Below are positions 45,342 through 53,982 of a stretch of DNA of 64,000 nt, piece by piece. The DNA is taken from contig JAGRGB010000028.1 of the NCBI GenBank assembly GCA_020445745.1, positions 62,001-126,000 on the forward strand. The letters are read 5' to 3'. Each line of letters begins with the position of its first letter. Within the stretch, counting starts at the first letter, position 1. A program made the translations under genes and the position numbers. This stretch comes from Rhodocyclaceae bacterium (GTDB lineage Bacteria > Pseudomonadota > Gammaproteobacteria > Burkholderiales > Rhodocyclaceae). The notes beneath the pieces were generated by a model. That model was not told where the DNA came from and did no database searches. It saw nothing but the letters and a program-made list of their open reading frames with translations.

Positions 45342-45772
45342 ATCTGCCGCGCCGTCGATGGCTGACGCTGCTGCTGGCGGCACTGTTGGCCGGCTGCGAG
45401 AACGCCGCTGCGCCGTTCATGGTGGACGGCAGCCAGCACGCGATTTCACTGATTCGCGAGCAACGCTACTTCTGGCGATCGGAAGTGGAGCAATCCGTGG
45501 TGGTGTCGCGGCTTCCAGCCTGCCAGCGTCGATATCCGATCGCCGCCGGCAGCACCGACTCGGTGAATATCGAGGTCTACGAGGCCGGCCATCTGCTGTG
45601 GGCGCTGCGTCAGCAGCAACACTGGTATCTCGCCGGCACCGAAAAATGCCTGCTGCAGGAATGGCAGGACCCACCCGCAGAACCGCCGGGTCGAGAGGTC
45701 GGCCGCTTCCTTCGCCGCGACGGCGAACTGGTGTTCGCGCCTGCCGGAGGGGCCAGCGGCAGCATCCGATGA
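45338..45772 (+). CDS. small lipoprotein of unknown function
   Basis: The 144-residue product begins [20 protein letters not shown], a clear lipoprotein signal with lipobox LAGC (Cys 20). The mature domain is beta-rich with three further Cys. The ATG at 45338 is chosen over one two codons earlier because GGAA lies about 8 bases upstream and because it overlaps a preceding stop as ATGA. It sits between pyrC and the DUF3025 gene. No function can be assigned. Confidence 0.7.
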   Translation: MNLPRRRWLTLLLAALLAGCENAAAPFMVDGSQHAISLIREQRYFWRSEVEQSVVVSRLPACQRRYPIAAGSTDSVNIEVYEAGHLLWALRQQQHWYLAGTEKCLLQEWQDPPAEPPGREVGRFLRRDGELVFAPAGGASGSIR

Positions 45773-45807
45773 CCGCGACCGCAGCGCGCCGGCGGGCTGC
45801 CCGGTGA
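45769..45807 (+). CDS. 12-codon relay mini-ORF between the lipoprotein and DUF3025 genes
   Basis: ATG at 45769 overlaps the lipoprotein stop (ATGA), the frame reads MTATAARRRAAR, and its TGA overlaps the GTG start of the DUF3025 gene (GTGA at 45804-45807). As at three other junctions the mini-ORF spans the gap exactly. The peptide is short and basic and is probably not functional itself; the act of translating it may couple the two genes. Confidence 0.4.
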   Translation: MTATAARRRAAR

Positions 45808-46619
45808 GTTTCGAACTGCCGCGATTGTCCGCCGGACTGCGCCGCCTGTACGCTCCCTACCGCCCGCTGATCGGTGAATCCGCGATGGAGCAGCCGCCGG
45901 AACTGGCCGAAGTGAATGTGCTGTTCGCTCGTCACCGACCGACGAGCGCTGTCGGTCGGCCGCTCCGCGTCGTCGGCAGCGACGGCTTGTCGGCGCTCGA
46001 GTACGAGCGGCGGGTCCTCGAGCACGGCGAGTTGGAAACGCGGGCATGCTGCTGGCACGACTACTTCAATGCACTGGTGTGGCTCGTGTTTCCGGCCACC
46101 AAGGCGGCCATCAACCGCCGCCACTGCGAGGCCGCGGGCGGCGATGTCGGGCGCGGCGCGGTGCGCGATGCACTGACCCAGTTCGACGAGTGCGGAACCC
46201 TCGTCGTGTCACCGGATGCCGATTTGCTCGATGGCCTTCGCGGGCACCGCTGGGAAGCTACCCTGTGGCAGCAGCGCGCCCGCTTCCTTCGCGATTGCCG
46301 CGTGCTGGTCATCGGGCACGGCACGCTGGACGCGCTCCGCCAGCCGTTTCCAGGGCTGTGTGCGAAGGCGCTGTTCCGCCAGGTGCCGGCCGACTGGCTG
46401 TCACGGTCGCCGGCGCAGCGCTGGCGCGACGCCGACGCGTGGCTGGCCGGCTGGATCTGCCGCCAGGGCGATCGGCTGGCGCCCCCGGCCTTCTCGCCAC
46501 TGCCGCTGTTGGGCTTGCCGGACGTCGTCGCCGACAACGCGTGCGCGAGCTACTACCGCGACAGCGCGCAGTTCCGTCCGCGGCGCGCGCCGGGGCTGGG
46601 CGGACTGCGCTGCAGTTGA
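45804..46619 (+). CDS. DUF3025 family protein
   Basis: The 271-residue protein fits DUF3025: a CCWHDYFNALVWLVFPATKAAINRRH segment (in parts), DECGTLVVS and VIGHGTLDAL, then a C-terminal LLGLPDVVADN. It is soluble and of unknown function. The start is GTG at 45804, coupled to the stop of a 12-codon mini-ORF. A DUF3025 gene after pyrC is a known betaproteobacterial arrangement. Confidence 0.8.
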   Translation: MSFELPRLSAGLRRLYAPYRPLIGESAMEQPPELAEVNVLFARHRPTSAVGRPLRVVGSDGLSALEYERRVLEHGELETRACCWHDYFNALVWLVFPATKAAINRRHCEAAGGDVGRGAVRDALTQFDECGTLVVSPDADLLDGLRGHRWEATLWQQRARFLRDCRVLVIGHGTLDALRQPFPGLCAKALFRQVPADWLSRSPAQRWRDADAWLAGWICRQGDRLAPPAFSPLPLLGLPDVVADNACASYYRDSAQFRPRRAPGLGGLRCS

Positions 46620-46761
46620 TCCCGGTGCCGGCCGTGCCGGCAGGTTGATGAGCCGATGCGCGCGGGCGCGAGCCGCCGCCTCGAGCGTGGTCGACTGCCA
46701 GCCGGCGATGCCGGACGGCCTGCCGGAAGCGAACTCCGGCACACCCGGACGCGGATTCCTG

Positions 46762-46767
46762 GATAAT
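46762..46767 (+). promoter_or_regulatory. rnpB: -10 box of rnpB
   Basis: GATAAT lies 8 bases before the predicted 5 prime end of RNase P RNA, the right place for a -10 element. The -35 region is poor. A 155-base gap lies between the DUF3025 gene and rnpB and holds no other feature I can support. Confidence 0.5.
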
Positions 46768-46774
46768 CCCGGGC

Positions 46775-47228
46775 GGGAAGTTCGCCAGGCAACCGCGGCG
46801 CACAAGTCGAGGAAAGTCCGGGCCCCTCAGAGCAGGATGCCGGCTAACCGCCGGGCGCCATAGGTCGCATGACCGAAAGCGACGGAAAGTGTCGCCCGCA
46901 GGGGCGACCCGCAGCGACCATCGACCCGGGCCGGCATCGCCGGTGGGGCGACCCGAGGTGGTCTCTGCCGGCAACAGAAAGGATACCGCCGACGGCACCG
47001 GGTGCCGGGCAAGGGTGAAATGGTGGGGTAAGAGCCCACCGCGCGGCTGGCAACAGTCGCGGCACGGCAAACCCCATCCGGGGCAAGGCCAAATAGGGGA
47101 GCAAGGGCGTGGCTCGCGTCGCTCCCGGGTAGGCCGCTTGAGCGGCCCGGTAACGGGTCGCCCAGAGGAATGGTTGCCCGACGCCCGAAAGGGCGTCCGA
47201 CAGAACCCGGCTTATCGGCGGACTTCCC
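46775..47228 (+). ncRNA. rnpB: RNase P RNA, bacterial type A with enlarged specificity domain
   Basis: The catalytic-core sequences of RNase P RNA are intact: GAGGAAAGTCCGGGC at 46809-46823, the GGTAAGAGCCCACCGCGCG region, GGCAAACCCCATCC, AAGGCCAAATAGGGG and ACAGAACCCGGCTTATCGG near the end. The first and last bases (GGGAAGTTCGCC and GGCGGACTTCCC) pair as P1. At about 454 bases it is longer than the usual 340-400. The extra sequence is in the P10-P12 region (about 46862-46990), which has several additional stems such as GTCGCCC/GGGCGAC at 46891-46908. No clear terminator follows. Confidence 0.95.
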
Positions 47229-47280
47229 ACTTTCCCCCACTTCCCGCCGTTTTGCGGTTTTCCGCCCCACTTTTCCCCAC
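47226..47280. repeat. inverted, 10-base-phased MraZ-box-like repeats
   Basis: CCCAC occurs at 47226, 47236, 47266 and 47276, all in the same 10-base phase. Read on the minus strand each is GTGGG followed by 5 bases, the same unit as the mraZ operator at 47470-47493. The first copy overlaps the 3 prime end of rnpB. MraZ might bind here as well, or the pattern may be an ancestral duplicate. Confidence 0.4.
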
Positions 47281-47431
47281 CTTCACCCCTTGTTTCGCCC
47301 TGCAACTAAGGTGATTTATCCCCTTTTCGGCGATTGGGCTTGATTTGAAAGGCTTTTTCGTGTGGGCTCACACCCTTTGCGGCGGCGTTGCTAAGTCATT
47401 GTGTCAACGAGAGAAATTCCAATTGCGTGGC

Positions 47432-47460
47432 TTGACCGGGGGAGGTCTTTACACTAGAGT
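47432..47460 (+). promoter_or_regulatory. promoter of the mraZ / dcw operon
   Basis: TTGACC (five of six consensus bases) and TAGAGT (four of six) are 17 bases apart. The predicted start falls near 47467, directly before the MraZ repeats. The stretch from 47281 to 47431 is AT-richer than its surroundings and holds no gene. Confidence 0.5.
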
Positions 47461-47469
47461 GGTGATTGG

Positions 47470-47493
47470 TGGAGAAAAGTGGGTAAAAGTGGG
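47470..47493 (+). promoter_or_regulatory. MraZ operator (TGGG repeats)
   Basis: TGGA, TGGG and TGGG lie exactly 10 bases apart, two of them followed by AAAAG. Direct TGGG repeats with 10-base spacing upstream of mraZ are the known autoregulatory MraZ boxes. They sit at the predicted transcription start, suited to repression. Confidence 0.7.
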
Positions 47494-47528
47494 CGGCAGT
47501 GTCGTCCGCCGGGAGGATCGTCGCAGGC

Positions 47529-47975
47529 ATGTTCCAGGGAGCGTCACAGCTTACGCTCGATGCCAAGGGTCGCGTCGCGATTCCGGCCAAGCATCGCGAC
47601 GCGCTATCGACCCTGTCGGGCGGCCGTCTGGTGCTGACCGCCCACCCCCACCGCTGCCTGTTGTTGTATCCGGAACCGGCCTGGGAGCCCAAGCGCGACG
47701 AAGTGCTGCGCAAATCGAGCTTCGAGCCGCGAGCTGCGTTGCTCAAGCGCCTGTTGGTGGGCTTCGCCCAGGAAGAGAGCATGGATGCGGCGGGGCGTGT
47801 ACTGGTCTCGCCATCGCTGAGGCAGTTCGCGCAACTCGAAAAGCAGGTCTGGCTGGTGGGGCAGGGAAGTCATTTCGAACTCTGGTCGGACGAGGGCTGG
47901 CAGAGCCAGTTGGAGAAGATGGTGGCTATCGGTGTCGATCTGTTGCCGCCGGGCATGGAGGATTTCTCGCTGTGA
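47529..47975 (+). CDS. mraZ: transcriptional regulator MraZ
   Basis: The 148-residue protein has the two AbrB-like halves of Mra[20 protein letters not shown] at the N-terminus and [12 protein letters not shown] in the second half. It binds TGGG repeats in front of its own gene and represses the dcw cluster. The ATG at 47529 is chosen from the family start MFxGxS; the ribosome site GGGAGG is a little far (12 bases). The stop overlaps rsmH as GTGA. Confidence 0.95.
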   Translation: MFQGASQLTLDAKGRVAIPAKHRDALSTLSGGRLVLTAHPHRCLLLYPEPAWEPKRDEVLRKSSFEPRAALLKRLLVGFAQEESMDAAGRVLVSPSLRQFAQLEKQVWLVGQGSHFELWSDEGWQSQLEKMVAIGVDLLPPGMEDFSL

Positions 47976-48907
47976 GCGCCCCGTCCGGACATGTCACGGT
48001 GCTGCTCGAGGAGGCGGTCGAGGCTCTCGCCGTCCGTGGCGACGGCATCTACGTGGATGGCACCTTCGGACGCGGTGGCCACAGCCGGGCGATCCTCGCA
48101 CAGCTCGGCCCCGGCGGACGTCTGATCGCACTCGATCGTGACCCTTCCGCAGTCGCGGCTGCCGCGGCGATCCGCGATTCGCGATTCACGATCGTGCATG
48201 CGCCCTTCAGCGATCTCGGTCGTGCCCTCGACGAGCACGATGTCGGACTGGTGCAAGGGGTGCTGCTGGACCTCGGCGTCTCTTCACCGCAACTCGACGA
48301 GCCCGTGCGGGGCATGAGTTTTCGCTTCGATGCGCCACTCGACATGCGCATGGATACCAGCCGCGGTCGGACCGCGGCGCAATGGCTGGCCGAGGCGCCG
48401 GTGGGTCGGATCAGGGAGGTGCTCAGGGACTATGGGGAAGAACGGTTTGCTCATGCGATTGCAAAGGCGCTTGTTGCTGCTCGGGCAGGGCAACCTGTTG
48501 CAACCACTGGACAGCTTGCCGCTATCGTGGAGAAAGCGGTCCGTACACGTGAGCCGGGCCAGCACCCGGCGACTCGCACCTTCCAGGCTCTACGGATTCT
48601 CGTCAATCAGGAACTCGAGGAGCTCTCGCTAGTCCTGCCGCAGTGCGTGGATCGACTGGCGCCGGGCGGCCGCCTGGTGGTTATCAGCTTCCATTCGCTG
48701 GAAGACCGCATCGTCAAGCGCTTCATGCGCGACGCGGCGCGGCCGCCGCAGCTACCGTCGCGGCTGCCGCTGCGGGCGTGCGAACTGCCGCCGCCGGCGC
48801 TGAGCCTGGTGGGTCGCGCGAGGCGGCCGAGCGAAGCCGAACGCAGTGCCAACCCCCGCGCACGCAGTGCGGTGATGCGGGTCGCCGAACGGCGGGAGGC
48901 GGCATGA
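47972..48907 (+). CDS. rsmH: 16S rRNA N4-C1402 methyltransferase
   Basis: The 311-residue protein carries [29 protein letters not shown] (SAM motif), [14 protein letters not shown], and [20 protein letters not shown]. It methylates N4 of C1402, the same nucleotide whose ribose is methylated by RsmI, encoded 3.7 kb upstream. The start is GTG at 47972 in a GTGA overlap with mraZ. Its stop lies in an ATGA that opens a 38-codon mini-ORF. Confidence 0.95.
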   Translation: MSAPSGHVTVLLEEAVEALAVRGDGIYVDGTFGRGGHSRAILAQLGPGGRLIALDRDPSAVAAAAAIRDSRFTIVHAPFSDLGRALDEHDVGLVQGVLLDLGVSSPQLDEPVRGMSFRFDAPLDMRMDTSRGRTAAQWLAEAPVGRIREVLRDYGEERFAHAIAKALVAARAGQPVATTGQLAAIVEKAVRTREPGQHPATRTFQALRILVNQELEELSLVLPQCVDRLAPGGRLVVISFHSLEDRIVKRFMRDAARPPQLPSRLPLRACELPPPALSLVGRARRPSEAERSANPRARSAVMRVAERREAA

Positions 48908-49020
48908 CCGGGCAGCGCTGTCGAGCGGCGCATCAGGCTCGCCGGCGAGGTATCGCCGACGCGAATGCGGCCGGTCGCGCCGATCGCCGGGCGCGCGGCG
49001 GCAGGGCGGCGGCGCCATGA
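48904..49020 (+). CDS. 38-codon relay mini-ORF between rsmH and ftsL
   Basis: ATG at 48904 has GGGAGG 4 bases upstream and overlaps the rsmH stop as ATGA. The frame runs 38 codons without interruption and its TGA overlaps the ftsL ATG as ATGA. The peptide begins [15 protein letters not shown] and is very Arg/Ala-rich. Such a composition is what any frame of this GC-rich DNA gives, so a functional peptide is unlikely. A role in passing ribosomes from rsmH to the weakly initiated ftsL is more probable. Confidence 0.45.
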   Translation: MTGQRCRAAHQARRRGIADANAAGRADRRARGGRAAAP

Positions 49021-49283
49021 GCCGGGTCCAGATCCTGCTGGTCGCGCTGGTGGTGCTGAGCGCCCTCGGCGTGGTTTCGGCGCAGCACGAATCGCGCAAG
49101 CTGGTCTCGGCCTACGAGCAGGAGCGCTCGCGCATGCAGCAACTCGAGATCGAATGGGGCCAGCTGCAACTCGAGCAGAGCACCCTCGCAAACCACTCGC
49201 GCGTCGAGCGCATCGCCCGTGAGCAGCTCCGCATGGCGGTCCCCGATCCCGCCAGTGTGTTGCTGCTGGAGCGTCGCAGATGA
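49017..49283 (+). CDS. ftsL: cell division protein FtsL
   Basis: The 88-residue protein has a membrane segment at the N-terminus (VQILLVALVVLSALGVVSA, residues about 4-22) and a periplasmic leucine-zipper-like coiled coil (HESRKLVSAYEQERSRMQQL). It is the FtsB/FtsQ partner in the divisome. There is almost no cytoplasmic tail. The start is in an ATGA overlap with the preceding mini-ORF and the stop overlaps ftsI as ATGA. Confidence 0.9.
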   Translation: MSRVQILLVALVVLSALGVVSAQHESRKLVSAYEQERSRMQQLEIEWGQLQLEQSTLANHSRVERIAREQLRMAVPDPASVLLLERRR

Positions 49284-51049
49284 GGCGAAATTCGAAAAGC
49301 GTAACCTTCAACCGCAATCCTCTGCTCGCGCGGGACCTGCCGATCTGGCGCCCGCGCGTCGTGCTGCTGGCCCTGCTGGCGGGCTCGTTCGCGCTGGTCG
49401 GGCGGGCCGCCTATCTGCAGGGCGTCAATGACGATTTCCTGCAGGCCAAGGGTGAATCCCGCTTCTCGCGCGTCCTGACGATGCCGGCCAATCGCGGTCG
49501 CATCCTCGACCGCAGCGGCGACGTGCTGGCGATCAGCACGCCGGTGAAGTCGGTCGCGTGGTCGCCGCCGTTGCCGGAACGGGAGGGCGCTGAAGTCGTG
49601 CGCCCTCAACCGGCGCAGCTGCGCAAGCTCGCCGGCTTGCTGCAGATGGACGTACACGAGCTCACCCGCAAGCTCGACGGCGCCACAGATTTCACCTATC
49701 TGAAACGACAGCTGTCGCCGGACGACGCCAGCCGGGTCGCGGCGCTCGCGATCCCCGGCATCCATCTCGAACAGGAATTCCGGCGCTACTACCCCGGCGG
49801 CGAAGCGACCGCCCACTTGCTGGGCTTCACCGGCGATGGCGACAGCGGCCAGGAAGGCGTCGAACTCGCGTTCGACGACCGCCTGGCGGGTGTCGATGGG
49901 TCGCGCCGGGTGATCAAGGATCGCCGTGGACGGATCGTCGAGGACGTCGAGTCGATCCGGCTTCCCCAGGAGGGCACGGACCTGCAGCTCTCGATCGACG
50001 GCAGGATCCAGCATCTCGCCTACACTGCCCTAAAGGAGGCTGTCGCCCAACACAAGGCGCGCGCTGGCGGCGTCGTCGTCCTCGACGCCCGCAGCGGCGA
50101 AGTGCTGGCCCTGGTAAACAGCCCCAGCTTCAACCCCAACGATCGGCGTGAGCTGTTCGGTGCACGCCTGCGCAATCGCGCGCTCACCGACACCTACGAG
50201 CCCGGTTCGACGATGAAACCGTTTACCGCAGCCATGGCCCTCGACCTGGGCACGTACCGTTTCGACACCGTCGTCGACACCGGCGAAGGGCGCATGACGA
50301 TCGGCAACAGAACGATCCGCGACACCAAGAAGCATGGCCTGCTTACCGTCGCAGAGGTGATCCAGAAATCGTCCAACGTCGGTGCCGCGACGATCGCATT
50401 GAGCTTCGATCCGAAGGTGATGTGGGGCTATTTCGACCGGCTCGGCTTCGGTGCGCCGCTCGATCTCGGCTTCCCCGGCGAAGCGGGCGGCCGGCTGCGG
50501 CCGCCGGCCAGCTGGAAGCCGATCGAACAGGCGACGATGTCCTACGGCCACGGCCTGTCGGTGACGCTGATGCAGATGGCTCATGCCTATCTGGCGCTTG
50601 CCCGCGAGGGCGATCTGATCCCGGTCAGCCTGCTCCGGTCGCCGGGCGCTCCGGCCCATGGCCGGCAGGTGTTCTCGCCGCAGACCGCGCAGGCGATCCG
50701 CAGCATGCTGGAGCTGGTCGTGCAGGAAGGCGGTACTGCGCCGATGGCCCAGGTCGCCGGCTACCGGGTCGGCGGCAAGACCGGCACCGCCCACAAGATC
50801 GAAGACGGTCGCTACGCGGACAAGTACGTGGCCTCGTTCGTCGGTGTCGCGCCGATGTCGGATCCGCGGCTGGTGGTGGCAGTGATGATCGACGAGCCGG
50901 GCAACGGCAAGCATTACGGCGGCACGGTGGCCGGGCCGGTCTTCGCACAGATCGTCGCCGGCGCCTTGCGCAGCCTCGGGGTGCCTCCGGACGCGCCGCT
51001 GACGCCGGTGCGCGTGGCGCAACAAGCTTCCCCCGCGGAGAGGATGTGA
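49280..51049 (+). CDS. ftsI: septal peptidoglycan transpeptidase PBP3
   Basis: The 589-residue class B penicillin-binding protein has one membrane segment (about residues 26-46), a pedestal domain and a transpeptidase domain with EPGSTMKPF (catalytic Ser 310), SSN (364-366) and KTGT (500-503). It crosslinks septal peptidoglycan with FtsW. Both ends overlap neighbours as ATGA and GTGA. Confidence 0.96.
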   Translation: MRRNSKSVTFNRNPLLARDLPIWRPRVVLLALLAGSFALVGRAAYLQGVNDDFLQAKGESRFSRVLTMPANRGRILDRSGDVLAISTPVKSVAWSPPLPEREGAEVVRPQPAQLRKLAGLLQMDVHELTRKLDGATDFTYLKRQLSPDDASRVAALAIPGIHLEQEFRRYYPGGEATAHLLGFTGDGDSGQEGVELAFDDRLAGVDGSRRVIKDRRGRIVEDVESIRLPQEGTDLQLSIDGRIQHLAYTALKEAVAQHKARAGGVVVLDARSGEVLALVNSPSFNPNDRRELFGARLRNRALTDTYEPGSTMKPFTAAMALDLGTYRFDTVVDTGEGRMTIGNRTIRDTKKHGLLTVAEVIQKSSNVGAATIALSFDPKVMWGYFDRLGFGAPLDLGFPGEAGGRLRPPASWKPIEQATMSYGHGLSVTLMQMAHAYLALAREGDLIPVSLLRSPGAPAHGRQVFSPQTAQAIRSMLELVVQEGGTAPMAQVAGYRVGGKTGTAHKIEDGRYADKYVASFVGVAPMSDPRLVVAVMIDEPGNGKHYGGTVAGPVFAQIVAGALRSLGVPPDAPLTPVRVAQQASPAERM

Positions 51050-52548
51050 CGACCGAAGGCGCACGGCGACTGCTCGGCCGGCTGGAGGCCATCGGTGCCC
51101 GGCCGGAGGGCATCAGCGCCGATTCACGGGCGATCTCGACCGGCGACCTGTTCGTCGCCTATCCCGGCTTCAGCAACGACGGTCGTCGCTTCATCGGCGA
51201 CGCCCTCGCGCGTGGCGCAGCGGCGGTGCTGTGGGAAGCCGAGGGCGGGGAATGGCCGGCACAGTACGAACTGCCGAATCTGCCGGTGCGGGGGCTGCGA
51301 GACCAGGTTGGCGATCTCGCCGACCAGATATTCAACGAGCCGAGCCGCCGCCTGTGGGTCGCCGGCGTCACCGGCACCAACGGCAAGACCACGGTCAGCC
51401 AGTGGCTTGCCCGCGCAATGCAGGAACTGGGCGGGCGCTGTGCGATCATCGGCACCCTCGGCTGGGGATTCCCCGGCAGCCTCGAGGCCGGGCTGCATAC
51501 CACGCCGGACGCGGTGGACGTGCATCGCCAGCTCGACCGCTTCGGGCGTGCCGGTGCCGATTCGGTGGCGATGGAGGTGTCGTCGATCGGCCTCGACCAG
51601 GGCCGCGTGAACGGCGTGCGCTTCGATCTCGCGATCTTCACCAACCTGACCCGCGATCACCTCGACTACCACGGCGACATGGCGTGCTATGCGCGTGCCA
51701 AGGCGCAGCTGTTCGAATCCAAGGACATCGGCGCCGCGGTGATCAATGCCGATGACGCCTTCGGCCGCGAACAGGCGCGGAAGCTGATCGGCCGTGGCGT
51801 GCGGGTCATCGCCTACGGCCTCGAGCGCGCCCGCGAGGCGCAGCTCCCAGGCGCTGAATTCGTACTCGCCGACGCCTTGAGGAACACCCTTGCGGGCCAG
51901 CAATTCCGCCTGTGCTGGAGACACCACAGGCTGCCGATGAGCCCGCAGAGCATCGGCAGCTTCAACGTATCGAACATGCTCGCGGTGATCGCCTGCCTGC
52001 TGGCGCGGGGCGTCGACATCGACGCCGCGGCGCGGGTGGTCGGCCACCTGAATGCGCCGGAAGGGCGGATGCAGCTCATCGGTGGCATCGCCGAGCCACT
52101 GGTGGTGGTCGATTACGCCCACACTCCGGATGCGCTGACCCAGGTGCTGAGCGCAACCCGGTCCACCGCCGATACCCGCGAAGGCCGCCTGATCTGCGTG
52201 TTCGGTTGTGGTGGTGATCGCGACACCGGCAAGCGGCCGCTGATGGGAGAGGTCGCGGCACGCCTGGCCGACAAGGTGATCCTGACCAGCGACAATCCGC
52301 GCGGCGAGGATCCTGAGCAGATCCTGTCGGACATCGCCGCCGGCGCGCCGGCAGCCGACCGCATCCTCGATCGCAGCGAGGCGATCCGTCATGCATTGCT
52401 CGGCGCTGCGGCCGACGACGTCGTCGTGCTCGCCGGCAAGGGACACGAGGACTACCAGGAAGTCGGTGGCGTGCGCAGACACTATTCGGACATCGAGCAG
52501 TCCCGCGAGGCGCTGGCTGCCTGGCGCGACGCCAGGAGCGAGGCATGA
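51046..52548 (+). CDS. murE: UDP-MurNAc-tripeptide synthetase (meso-DAP adding)
   Basis: The 500-residue Mur ligase has VTGTNGKTT (ATP loop), EVSSIGLDQGR, TNLTRDHLDYHG and TSDNPRGEDP, where DNPR is the meso-diaminopimelate specificity motif. It adds the third residue of the stem peptide. The start is GTG at 51046 within a GTGA overlap with ftsI, with GGAGAGG just before it. Confidence 0.96.
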   Translation: MTTEGARRLLGRLEAIGARPEGISADSRAISTGDLFVAYPGFSNDGRRFIGDALARGAAAVLWEAEGGEWPAQYELPNLPVRGLRDQVGDLADQIFNEPSRRLWVAGVTGTNGKTTVSQWLARAMQELGGRCAIIGTLGWGFPGSLEAGLHTTPDAVDVHRQLDRFGRAGADSVAMEVSSIGLDQGRVNGVRFDLAIFTNLTRDHLDYHGDMACYARAKAQLFESKDIGAAVINADDAFGREQARKLIGRGVRVIAYGLERAREAQLPGAEFVLADALRNTLAGQQFRLCWRHHRLPMSPQSIGSFNVSNMLAVIACLLARGVDIDAAARVVGHLNAPEGRMQLIGGIAEPLVVVDYAHTPDALTQVLSATRSTADTREGRLICVFGCGGDRDTGKRPLMGEVAARLADKVILTSDNPRGEDPEQILSDIAAGAPAADRILDRSEAIRHALLGAAADDVVVLAGKGHEDYQEVGGVRRHYSDIEQSREALAAWRDARSEA

Positions 52549-53933
52549 TGAGCGATCTGCCGTTCCTCGCGAAGGCCAGCGGGGGGCGCGCGACGACCGG
52601 CGCAAGCTTCGACGGAATTGCCACCGACAGCCGTTCGGTGGCTGCCGGGCAGCTGTTCGTCGCGCTGCGCGGCGAGCGCTTCGACGGTCACGGATTCGTC
52701 GAAGCCGCCCTTGCCCGCGGTGCGGCGGCGGCGGTCGTCGACCAGCACTGGTTCGACGGCGCGCCGGAAGCGGCGCGCGCCTGGCCGCTGCTGGTGGTGG
52801 GCGACACGCGGAGTGCGCTCGGCGACATCGCCCGCCGTTGGCGGGCGTGCTTCGAGATCCCGGTGATCGGGGTCACCGGCAGCAACGGAAAGACCACCGT
52901 CAAGGAGATGTGCGCCGCCATTCTGCGCGCCCAGGCGGCCTTGGACGGAGCCGATCCGGCAACTTCGGTGCTGGCCACCGAGGGCAACCTCAACAATGAC
53001 ATCGGCCTGCCGCTGACCGTATCGCAGATGGCGCCGCAGCACCGCTTCGCGGTGATCGAGATGGGCATGAACAGGCCCGGCGAGATCGCCCGGCTGGCGT
53101 CGATCGCCGCACCCACCGTGGCAGTCGTGACCAATGCCCAACGGGCCCACCTCGAGGGCATGGGTGGAATCGACGCGGTTGCCGAGGAGAAGGGCGCCAT
53201 CTATGGCGGCCTGCGGCCGGACGGCATCGCGGTGATCAATGCGGACGATCCCCATGCCGACCTGTGGCGACGTCAAAGCTCAGGTTTCGCGTGCCGCTCG
53301 TTCGGTGTCGCCCATGCCGCCGACATCCACGCCACTTACATCCTGAAAGGGCACGGCGCAGAGCTGTCGGTGCACACTCCGGCAGCCACGTTCGAGCTGG
53401 CGCTGCAGGTGCCGGGACGCCACAACGTCCTCAATGCCCTGGCCGCGACCGCCGCGACCCTTGCTGCGGGTGCCGCCGTGGAGGCGGTTCGTCGCGGGCT
53501 CGAAAGCTTTCGCGGCACCAAGGGGCGGCTCGAACGCAAAGCCGGCGTCAATGGCGCGGTCGTGATCGACGACAGCTACAACGCCAACCCGGATTCGCTG
53601 ATCGCCGGCATCGACGTCCTGGCGGCCACCCCCGGGCGAACGATCCTGGTGCTCGGTGACATGGGCGAGGTCGGATCCAACAGCGCCCAGTTGCACGACG
53701 AGGTCGGCGGCTACGCCAAGAGCGCAGGGGTCGACCAGTTGTTCGCCCTGGGGGAGATGAGCGAGGTCGCGGCCCGCAACTTCGGAGAAGGCGGGCGCCA
53801 TTTCGGGCGCCCTGAGGACCTCGTGAGCGCGCTGCGCAATGCCATGAACGCGGACACCGTGGTGCTTGTCAAGGGCTCCCGCTTCATGCGCATGGAACGG
53901 ATCGTGGACGGCATCGTGGTGCCGAAACCCTGA
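52545..53933 (+). CDS. murF: UDP-MurNAc-pentapeptide synthetase
   Basis: The 462-residue ligase has [13 protein letters not shown] (ATP loop), [23 protein letters not shown], and [10 protein letters not shown] in the C-domain, all MurF signatures. It attaches D-Ala-D-Ala to complete the UDP-MurNAc pentapeptide. The first of two adjacent ATGs (52545) overlaps the murE stop. About 49 bases separate it from mraY, without a relay ORF. Confidence 0.95.
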   Translation: MMSDLPFLAKASGGRATTGASFDGIATDSRSVAAGQLFVALRGERFDGHGFVEAALARGAAAAVVDQHWFDGAPEAARAWPLLVVGDTRSALGDIARRWRACFEIPVIGVTGSNGKTTVKEMCAAILRAQAALDGADPATSVLATEGNLNNDIGLPLTVSQMAPQHRFAVIEMGMNRPGEIARLASIAAPTVAVVTNAQRAHLEGMGGIDAVAEEKGAIYGGLRPDGIAVINADDPHADLWRRQSSGFACRSFGVAHAADIHATYILKGHGAELSVHTPAATFELALQVPGRHNVLNALAATAATLAAGAAVEAVRRGLESFRGTKGRLERKAGVNGAVVIDDSYNANPDSLIAGIDVLAATPGRTILVLGDMGEVGSNSAQLHDEVGGYAKSAGVDQLFALGEMSEVAARNFGEGGRHFGRPEDLVSALRNAMNADTVVLVKGSRFMRMERIVDGIVVPKP

Positions 53934-53982
53934 CGGAGATCGGGTCGCGGGTGACCGGCGACCAGGGAGAGCGCAACAACAA

